Below, piece by piece: positions 17,066-23,784 of a stretch of 64,000 nt of DNA. Each line of letters begins with the position of its first letter. Position 1 is the first letter of the stretch. The notes under the pieces are model-generated. The model was given only the letters and a program-made list of their open reading frames with translations. It ran no database searches and was not told the origin of the DNA. A program made the translations under genes and the position numbers. The stretch lies in assembly GCF_014650775.1 (NCBI RefSeq), contig NZ_BMVP01000011.1, forward strand, positions 124,001-188,000, read 5' to 3'. This stretch comes from Streptomyces cirratus. Lineage in GTDB: Bacteria > Actinomycetota > Actinomycetes > Streptomycetales > Streptomycetaceae.

Positions 17066-17274
17066 AGGCAGGCCCAACACAGGCGACCGCCGCCCCAAGC
17101 ACGGCCGTAGTTGTCGAGGCCACACCGTGCGGGGGCGGCGGTCTCAGCGCGGCTCAGCCGCCATCTCTGACGCTAGCGGCAAACGTTCGCCTGCGTGGGA
17201 TGTTCGGCTAATTCCCCATTCCGGGAGATCGAACATCTATGCATTTCGCGAAATTACTTCCGCCCAGGCTCCCA

Positions 17275-17637
17275 CTAATCTGCGCCCGGTCGCGCCTGCG
17301 GGGGGATTGGTTGCTGAACAACCCCGTTGTCATCCTTCGGCCAGTCCAGGTGCTGCGGCCACAGCATTACGCCAAGCTCGGCTTCCAGGCACCCCAACGT
17401 GAAGGCGTCAGACCAGGTCGTGCCCGCCAGGATGTTCGCAATGACCTGCCGGTTCACCCCAGCCCGGGCAGCGAGCACGTTGGCACTCACCTGCTGCCGT
17501 TCCATTGCTTCCGCCAGCGCCCGCGCGACCGCCTGGATGATCTGCGCCGCTCGGAAGTCGTCCATCACTGCGTACGGCCAGTTGGCGTCGAGCGCGTACT
17601 CGAACGGCTTCTTGTGGCGTCTCGTTCCTCCAGGCAC
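17275..17637 (-). CDS. XRE-type helix-turn-helix protein
   Basis: About 120 residues. A lambda-repressor-like HTH covers residues ~45-75 (VSANVLAARAGVNRQVIANIL), followed by a segment (FTLGCLEAELGVMLWP) typical of small actinobacterial XRE regulators. The GTG start at 17637 gives a basic N-terminus; ATG 17565 is an alternative. It diverges from the 270-aa gene at 17787 and may control it. No partner toxin is obvious. Confidence 0.65.
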   Translation of the reverse strand: MPGGTRRHKKPFEYALDANWPYAVMDDFRAAQIIQAVARALAEAMERQQVSANVLAARAGVNRQVIANILAGTTWSDAFTLGCLEAELGVMLWPQHLDWPKDDNGVVQQPIPPQARPGAD

Positions 17638-17786
17638 GCGCCCAGTCTGACGGAAGGATCGCCGAGATGCGTACTCACACCCTGCATGCTACTTAAACAG
17701 CAGGGGCAGGTGCAGCCCCTCAGCCGGATTCACTCGACAAGACCAGCCCCTCGGGACAGGGCCAGGACACACAACGGAGGTGAGCG

Positions 17787-18599
17787 ATGACGAGACGCGG
17801 GCGTTCACAGCTGGGGTCGGACGAGCGGGAGCTACCCACCCACAAGATGCGATCCGACGAACAGCTTCGGGTGATCAGGGCTGCGTGCACGAGTACCGAC
17901 TCGTTCTTCAATGCCGCACGGCTCGCTGCGGCCACCGGCTTGGACGAGAAGAAGTGCGGTCTTGTGCCGACTTTCGTGTTCACGACTGGCCTGCTGGAGC
18001 CGGCGGGTGGGCACTTCTCGAGGTACCGGCCCACGAAGAAGGCCAGCGCGATCGCCGCCGCCTGGGAGAAGAGCGAGGAAGCGGGGTTGCAAGCCCTCCG
18101 CTCTGCCTGGAAAGGGCAGTGGTTCGCCCGTGCGATGAGGGAGCGCCTCGGTTACGGACCGGTGCCGCGCGAAGGGTTGGTCGCCCGGCTCCTGATGAAC
18201 GCAAACGCGGAGAATCACCGCATGCGGCAGGCGGAGGTCCTGCTCGACTTGTTGGTCGGCATCGGAATGGTCGTTCCCGACGGAGACGGCTTCATGAACT
18301 GGCACGACGGCCCGTGCTACCAAGGGGCGGAGCAGCCAGGCGGAGCCCCTCCCTCAGGCGGGGAGGGCGAATCGCTGCACGCGTCCGTCCCCCAGCCTCG
18401 CCGCCGGACTGCCCCCTCTGCCCGCACCGAATCGGTAGCGGACCCCTACGCCGATCTGGATCTACTCGCCCTGCTCTGCCCGCCCGTGCTGCTCGCGGAC
18501 CTGGTCCGCCTGAGCAAGGACGAGCTGCTTGAGCTTCACGAGCACCTTCGCGGCATCGCCACCCTGACAGCCAAGCTCAGGGGGCGCCCCGTCTCCTGA
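17787..18599 (+). CDS. Unrecognised 270-residue protein
   Basis: The gene has an excellent start (GGAGG 6-10 bp before ATG 17787) and regular codon use, so it should be real. I do not recognise the family. The N-terminal ~170 residues look like a winged-helix tandem: an early helix-rich segment (SFFNAARLAAATGLDEKK) and a later one (LLDLLVGIGMVVPDGDGF) have the pattern of helices ending in a wing. A Pro-rich linker (about 190-215) and a short helical C-terminus (LLADLVRLSKDELLELHEHL) follow. A terminator lies just downstream. Confidence 0.65.
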   Translation: MTRRGRSQLGSDERELPTHKMRSDEQLRVIRAACTSTDSFFNAARLAAATGLDEKKCGLVPTFVFTTGLLEPAGGHFSRYRPTKKASAIAAAWEKSEEAGLQALRSAWKGQWFARAMRERLGYGPVPREGLVARLLMNANAENHRMRQAEVLLDLLVGIGMVVPDGDGFMNWHDGPCYQGAEQPGGAPPSGGEGESLHASVPQPRRRTAPSARTESVADPYADLDLLALLCPPVLLADLVRLSKDELLELHEHLRGIATLTAKLRGRPVS

Positions 18600-18611
18600 C
18601 ATCACGAAAAC

Positions 18612-18658
18612 GGTCCGGCAGCGCCTTCATCCCTTGGCCGGGTTGGCGCTGCCGGACC
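18612..18658 (+). terminator. Hairpin terminator
   Basis: Perfect 14-bp stem (18612-18625 with 18645-18658, GGTCCGGCAGCGCC and its complement) with a 19-nt loop, 12 bp after the stop codon of the 270-aa gene. Confidence 0.6.
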
Positions 18659-18710
18659 CCTCCTCCACCCATCGACCGGCGCGGCATGGCCGCGCGGAAG
18701 GGGTTTTGGC

Positions 18711-19727
18711 ATGCCCTCACGCAAGGAGAGGAGCGCTGCCCACGGTAGCGCGACCTCGCAACACAGCGGGTGGGATTCACCCGCACGGAACACGCTCCCG
18801 GTGGCGACCTCCATGGACAGGCCGACGATCAAGGACACGCTGCTGCAGGTTTCTCGCGTCTGGAAGCAGCTCGCGTGGGACGGGGCGATGAGCATCAACA
18901 CCGTCGACGAGTACATCGAAGTCATCGAACGGCTCATCAGCTTCGCGCGAGCGCAGCAGGTCACCCAGCTTGATGACATCACCGCGGCCCTGGCCGAGGC
19001 CTTCGTCAACGCCCCGGGACACGACCGGCACCGAGGTGTCATCGCTACTCCGGCAGGAGGAACCCGACGGCAGCGTCGTTCCGCGGTGACTTCCCTGTTC
19101 ACGCATGCGCGGGCGCTCGGGCTCACGAAGGCTGCGCCGATGGTCGACTCCGCAACCATCGCGCGCAGCCCCCGTCAGCCTGGGGCGGACCTGCAGCCGC
19201 ATGAAGTCGCCCGACTGCAGTTCCACTCCGAAAGGGGCATGCCCGCCACCCGGCACGCCGCGCTGCTTGCACTCCTTCTCGCCGGATTCTGCAGCGCCGA
19301 GGTTGGGGCCGCCGCCAGCGGCGACCTGGATCTCGACGCGCGCTCCGTGCACACCAACGGCTCGACCCGGACGTCCGCCCGGAGCTGCCCTCTGGACGAG
19401 TGGGGCTGCCAGGTCCTGGGACTACGCGCCGCCTACCTGGGCCGGCGGGGGCCGGGCCCGCACCAGCTCGTAGCAAGTGCCACGTCGGCCCCGAGCGTCG
19501 TGCAGTCCAGCGTCGGCTCAGGCTTCGGGGACATCGCACGACGCAGCGGTCTGTCCACCCACACCCGCAAGGTCGAACCCCGCGACATCACCCGCTACGT
19601 AGCCCGCAAGATCCTCAATGAGACCGGGCAGCTCTCCGAGGTCGCCCGACGCCTGGGCCTGTCCTCTCTCGATGTCGCCGCTGGCCTGGCCGATCTGCAG
19701 TGGCACACAGGCGGTGACGCGGCATGA
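18711..19727 (+). CDS. Tyrosine-recombinase-like protein, catalytic residues not evident
   Basis: A 338-residue protein with the layout of a phage-type integrase. An N-terminal SAM-like helical domain (about 35-125, with SINTVDEYIEVIERLISFAR) is followed by a C-terminal domain containing LLALLLAGFCSAEVGAA, which resembles the start of catalytic domains (LLLxTGLRxxEL). The first catalytic Arg seems absent (CSAEVG), and the later HxxR and Tyr boxes are replaced (DITRYVARKIL... and a C-terminus without a suitable Tyr). It is therefore probably inactive as a recombinase or binds DNA only. GGAAGGGG precedes ATG 18711. Its TGA overlaps the next gene's ATG (ATGA 19724-19727), suggesting a two-gene mobile element. 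Confidence 0.55.
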   Translation: MPSRKERSAAHGSATSQHSGWDSPARNTLPVATSMDRPTIKDTLLQVSRVWKQLAWDGAMSINTVDEYIEVIERLISFARAQQVTQLDDITAALAEAFVNAPGHDRHRGVIATPAGGTRRQRRSAVTSLFTHARALGLTKAAPMVDSATIARSPRQPGADLQPHEVARLQFHSERGMPATRHAALLALLLAGFCSAEVGAAASGDLDLDARSVHTNGSTRTSARSCPLDEWGCQVLGLRAAYLGRRGPGPHQLVASATSAPSVVQSSVGSGFGDIARRSGLSTHTRKVEPRDITRYVARKILNETGQLSEVARRLGLSSLDVAAGLADLQWHTGGDAA

Positions 19728-21212
19728 CCGCCCCCAAGAAGCGGACCCGACGCCAGCCGGTGAAGAGGCAACCCGACTACGTGATGGCCGCGATCCCCGA
19801 CGACACGTTCGGCGCGGCGACCGACCCCCTCCCGCCCAAGAGCCCGGAGGCCCCGCCCCTGACCGCCGACGAGCGGTTCGAGTACCTTCTGAGCAACCCC
19901 GACCTCTACGCAGCCGCCCATAGCCTCCCCGGGCCCGGCCGCGTTGGTCGGCCAGCCCACCACCCGCCGGTCGTCTATCTGATCTTCCTCTGCGCGATCT
20001 CCTTGTTCGGATCCGCGCGGGCAACCGCGTGCCACCTCCAGCGCCCCCTCTGGTGGGACCTCGTCCGCGTAAGCATCCGCACGCACATGGGCGATGCAGC
20101 CGCCGACGCTCTCTTGCCCGTCGGCCCTACCAGGGGGCAGTGGAACTACTACTTCCGCACGAAGCTCAAGCCTTCCTTCGCCGAGGTACGCGACATCAGC
20201 CGGGATCTGTGGATCCAGCAGGCTCTCGACCACGGGATGATGAGCGAGACGGGCATGCGGGTCAGCCGGAGCTATCCCGAACGCCACCAGGTCATTCACG
20301 CCGATGCCACCGTTGCCTGCCCACCCTCCTCACAGAGGCACCGCGAGACCGTCGACAAGGTGACCGGAGAGATCCGCTCACACCGCGTCGACCCTGACGC
20401 CAGCAATACAGTCGAAGGTGGTGGGACCCGCGTGTACGGCAACAAGTTCCTCTCCGCAGCCGTCCGCCTCGGCGGCATCCCACACAGCCGAGTCATCCTG
20501 GGCATCGAGTCCATCCGTCACAAGTCAGCCAAGCGCGACCCGCATCGCGACGACGAAGGCACCGCCTTCGTCAAACTCGCCCGATACATCCTCGGCCGAG
20601 CCCCCGGCCTTCGCGCCATCACCTACGACACGGCACTCCGCGGATCCCACCGTGCCCCCCTCATCGCAGACGGCCTCGTCGTCTTCACCACCCAGCACGG
20701 CGGGCTCGCACCCGAGTCCCTCCAACGCTTCGAGAGCGGTCCATGCCGCCACGACCTCTATGTCGCCGAGGGCCGCGTCTGCGAACGCAAGATCACCATC
20801 AACGGCACCACTTACTACACGCCGCTTCCTGTGGGGGAACTCGAACGCCGCCAGTCAAAACGGACCCGCTTCTACCACCGGCTGACCATTCCTTGCCCGG
20901 TGGAGGACCACATCCTGCGCATCCGAGTCGACTGAAACCCCTGAGGACCGGGAGATCGATCCCTCGAGCAAGCGGCAACGTTTCAACCGGACCGAACACC
21001 TGAGGCAGATCCCGCCGGACACCCACGCCGGCCGCCGCCTCAAGGGCTTCCGTCAGGACAGCGAGTCCCAGCACTCCCGCTTCGACCAGAGCTACCCCCA
21101 CAAGAGGGTCCCGGCCTACGGGGCCAACGCCGCCCTGCTGATCTACATCGGCTTCGCCTGGCTGAGCAACTCTGTCGCCCGAGCCAAGATCACCCACGCC
21201 TTCGCGGCCTGA
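19724..21212 (+). pseudogene. DDE transposase-like gene, frameshifted near its 3' end
   Basis: Reading starts at ATG 19724 and stops at 20933-20935 after 403 residues, but the protein clearly continues in the frame beginning ACT 20931 (TEDREID-type sequence onwards) to TGA 21210-21212, about 90 more residues. A loss of two or gain of one base near 20925-20933 explains this. DDE residues can be proposed: Asp in HADAT (near 191), Asp in ITYDTALRGSH (near 303) and Glu in QDSESQHSRF in the second frame. The downstream piece therefore holds the likely third catalytic residue, so the truncated form should be inactive. No slippery heptamer is present, so programmed shifting is unlikely; a sequencing error is possible. 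Coupled to the recombinase-like gene upstream. Confidence 0.55.
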
Positions 21213-21372
21213 GCCAGTGCGCACGTATCTCCGCCTACGGATCATGCACCACCCGCTACACTGACCGCGGTGGCTACGCCCTCACGGGCTGCTACCGCGA
21301 CCTGTCGCCAAGCACGTCTGAACGGTCCGCCCACCTCGGCAGACTTTCGGACACGTTTTCCGACAGATCCCC

Positions 21373-21445
21373 GCCTTCGTAGCTCAGGGGATAGAGCACG
21401 GCTCTCCTAAAGCCGGTGTCGCAGGTTCGAATCCTGCCGAGGGCA
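21373..21445 (+). tRNA. tRNA-Arg (anticodon CCT)
   Basis: All parts fold: acceptor stem GCCTTCG/CGAGGGC, D stem GCTC/GAGC, anticodon stem CGGCT/AGCCG with loop CTCCTAA, T arm GCAGG-TTCGAAT-CCTGC, discriminator A. The anticodon CCT reads AGG. CCA is not encoded. It marks the approximate junction between the accessory region and the core genes. Confidence 0.95.
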
Positions 21446-21465
21446 CGTTGCACGTCGCATGGAGG

Positions 21466-21494
21466 AGGCCCCCCGCCGGGATGGCGGGGGGCCT
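21466..21494. terminator. Terminator after tRNA-Arg
   Basis: Perfect 12-bp stem AGGCCCCCCGCC (21466-21477) with GGCGGGGGGCCT (21483-21494) and a 5-nt loop, followed by GGGGTTTT. It ends tRNA transcription and could also serve the converging 67-aa gene. Confidence 0.8.
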
Positions 21495-21536
21495 TCGGGG
21501 TTTTCGGCTGCCAGGAGGGGCGGGCAGGCGATGGGG

Positions 21537-21740
21537 TCAGCTCAGGCCTCTGGTGCGTTCGCCGATGCGGTCGCCCTGGGGGGCGCCGGAGCGCTTGAGG
21601 GCTGCCTTCGTGTGGGCCCCGCCCTTGACCTTGCTGGGGACCGGACCTTCGAAGCCGTGACCCGGCGTGCGGGGCAGATGGGTCTGCTCCGCTGCCTGCG
21701 TGATCGCCGTCCGGACGTCCTGCTTGTGCTGTTTACTCAT
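21537..21740 (-). CDS. Small conserved basic protein (67 aa)
   Basis: It starts MSKQHKQDVRTAITQAAEQ at ATG 21740. The protein is hydrophilic and rich in Lys, Arg, Gly and Pro, with no membrane segment or recognised domain. The longer frame that runs to 23423 on this strand is a shadow of the membrane-protein gene. GGGAG lies 13 bp upstream. I believe it is a real gene because its sequence looks like a typical short streptomycete protein, but its function is unknown. Confidence 0.6.
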   Translation of the reverse strand: MSKQHKQDVRTAITQAAEQTHLPRTPGHGFEGPVPSKVKGGAHTKAALKRSGAPQGDRIGERTRGLS

Positions 21741-21829
21741 CCCGTCGTCACTCCCTCGGGAAGCACCCAATCGGTCTGCCGTTCGGTCTAACGGGATCGT
21801 ATGCAGGTATGGGAGCCACCGCACGCCGA

Positions 21830-23608
21830 TCAAGGGCCGTGCAGGAGTTCCTCCGGACACGGGGTGCCCCGGGGGAGCTGGTACTTCGCCGACACCCGGT
21901 ACTCTCCCGCCGCCGGGGCCAGCAGTTCCGTCCAGACGTCCCCCTCGGCGTCCACCGGGGCCTTGAACAGGCAGCCGGCCGTGTTCGCGTACTGCTTCGG
22001 CGCCGTGGCCGCCGCCTTCGACGCGAAGGTCTCCTGCGGCGGCGCCACCGCCCTGCCCGCCACGTCGACCAGCCCCAGCCACGGCGAGTGCGGGATCCGC
22101 ACCAGGACCCGCCCCGGCTCCCGCACCGCGATGACCAGCTGGTCCGCACCCGCCCGCACCACCGTGGCGGCCCCGGCCACCAGGTCCGTCGGGGCGAGCA
22201 CCTTGTACAGCTGCCAGTTCGCGTCGCCCCACACCTGCTGGAGGTACGGCAGCCCCTCCCGCACGAGCTTCGCCTCGTCCGCCCCGCCCGAGTCGGGTTT
22301 GTCGGCGGGCAGCACCACGTAGTGCACGGCCCAGCGCTCCAGCCAGGACCGGTAGCTCTCGGCCGTGAGGGTGTCGTCGTAGAAGAGCGGGTTGCGCTCC
22401 AGGTCGGCCTGGCGGTTCCAGCCGCGCGCGAGGTTCACGTACGACGGGAACGCCGACGACTCGCGGTGGCTGCTGGCCGGGACCACCTCCACCCGCCCCC
22501 GGTCGGCGCCCGCTTTCTGGAGCTGGTCGACCAGCGGGGCCAGCTCCCGGTTCCACGCGGCCAGCGGGGTGGTGCGGATGATGTCGGTGATGCTGTTGGC
22601 GGTGATCCAGGCCGTCAGCCCGACGAAGGCGAGGACCACCGCGTACCAGTGCCGCGAGCGCGGGAGCGAGTACGGGAGCGCCGCCAGCAGCACCGCGCCG
22701 CCGAACAGCATCACGAGGCGGGTGACGTTCGACCCCACCTGGGAGTCGATCGCCCAGGTCAGGAAGACGCCGACGGTGTACACGGCCGAGGCGATCCGGA
22801 CCGTCTTCCACCGCTTCGGTACCAGGAACAGGATCGCCAGCCCGAACACGAACGGCAGCCAGGCCGAACCCAGCTTCATCGGCTGCGTGCCCGAGAACGG
22901 GAACAGCCACGCCGACAGCCCGACCACGGCCACCGGCGCCAGCCCCAGGGCGTACGCCCCCGGCCGCCGCCCACTCAGGAACAGCGCGGCCGCGACCACC
23001 CCGAGGAAGAGGCCGGCCACCGGGCTGGAAGCGGTGGCGAGCCCGGCGAGCGGGGCGGCGACGGCGGCCTTCGCCCAGCGCCGCTCGGCCCACTTGCGCG
23101 GCCAGCAGAAGACGGCCGCGACGGCGGCCAGCGCGAACATCGCGCCGAGCCCGAAGGTGACGCGGCCGGACAGGGCGTTGCACAGCAGCCCGTACACCCC
23201 GGCCAGGGCCGGCCACAGCGGACGCCGCACGGCGCCGCGGCACCGGGTCAGGATCAGGGCGAGCAGCGCCGCCGAGGCGGTGCCGGCGGCCATCATCGTG
23301 GTCCGGACCCCGAGCACGTGCATGAGGTACGGCGAGACCACGCTGTACGAGACCGGGTGCATGCCCCCGTACCAGGCGAGGTTGTACGCCGTGTCGGGGT
23401 GGCGGCCGACGAACTCCGCCCACGCGTCCTGCGCCGCAAGGTCGCCGCCGCTGTTGGCGAAGCTGAAGAACCAGACGACGTGCAGGACCGCGGCGAGGGC
23501 GGCGGCGACGGCCACCGGATGCCGGTGCGCCCAGCTCCCGCCGGTCTCCTCGCGCGGTCCGGTGTCGCGGGCGCGCTCCGGTCGCCTGTACTGCTCAGCG
23601 GTGGTCAC
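21830..23608 (-). CDS. Polytopic membrane protein, possible GT-C-like or transport role
   Basis: A 592-residue protein. About ten hydrophobic segments lie between residues ~30 and 345 (for example VAVAAALAAVLHVVWFFSF and LVMLFGGAVLLAALPY), followed by a soluble C-terminal part of roughly 240 residues with VEVVPASSHRESSAF, which resembles the extracellular domain of polytopic glycosyltransferase-like proteins. I cannot assign a substrate. It lies downstream of the carboxypeptidase gene, with a terminator between them, so it has its own promoter. The ATG 23608 start gives a short cytoplasmic N-terminus. Confidence 0.7.
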   Translation of the reverse strand: MTTAEQYRRPERARDTGPREETGGSWAHRHPVAVAAALAAVLHVVWFFSFANSGGDLAAQDAWAEFVGRHPDTAYNLAWYGGMHPVSYSVVSPYLMHVLGVRTTMMAAGTASAALLALILTRCRGAVRRPLWPALAGVYGLLCNALSGRVTFGLGAMFALAAVAAVFCWPRKWAERRWAKAAVAAPLAGLATASSPVAGLFLGVVAAALFLSGRRPGAYALGLAPVAVVGLSAWLFPFSGTQPMKLGSAWLPFVFGLAILFLVPKRWKTVRIASAVYTVGVFLTWAIDSQVGSNVTRLVMLFGGAVLLAALPYSLPRSRHWYAVVLAFVGLTAWITANSITDIIRTTPLAAWNRELAPLVDQLQKAGADRGRVEVVPASSHRESSAFPSYVNLARGWNRQADLERNPLFYDDTLTAESYRSWLERWAVHYVVLPADKPDSGGADEAKLVREGLPYLQQVWGDANWQLYKVLAPTDLVAGAATVVRAGADQLVIAVREPGRVLVRIPHSPWLGLVDVAGRAVAPPQETFASKAAATAPKQYANTAGCLFKAPVDAEGDVWTELLAPAAGEYRVSAKYQLPRGTPCPEELLHGP

Positions 23609-23673
23609 TGCCGACGCTCTCTTCGCTCTCGTCGCTGCTCTCGTCCGTCGGTCCTCCCCTGCACAGACGCGCT

Positions 23674-23703
23674 CGGGCGCCCCGGGGTTGTCCGGGGCGC
23701 CCG
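23674..23703 (-). terminator. Terminator downstream of the carboxypeptidase gene
   Basis: Perfect 12-bp stem CGGGCGCCCCGG (23674-23685) with CCGGGGCGCCCG (23692-23703) and a 6-nt loop. The stretch 23704-23784 between it and the stop codon is made of GGCCGTSGGCC-like short repeats that I cannot interpret further. Confidence 0.65.
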
Positions 23704-23784
23704 TGCGGCCTGCGGGCCGTCGGCCGTGGACGGTGGCCGTGGGCCTGGGCCGCGGGCCGTCGGCCGTGGGCGGTGGGCCGTGGG

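Noticed and set aside
21373..21445. tRNA-Arg as the attachment site of the dnd island
   Set aside because: The tRNA's 3' end points toward the core genes, not the accessory region, and no copy of its 3' end is found at the left side. A classical tRNA-end integration would put the island on the other side.
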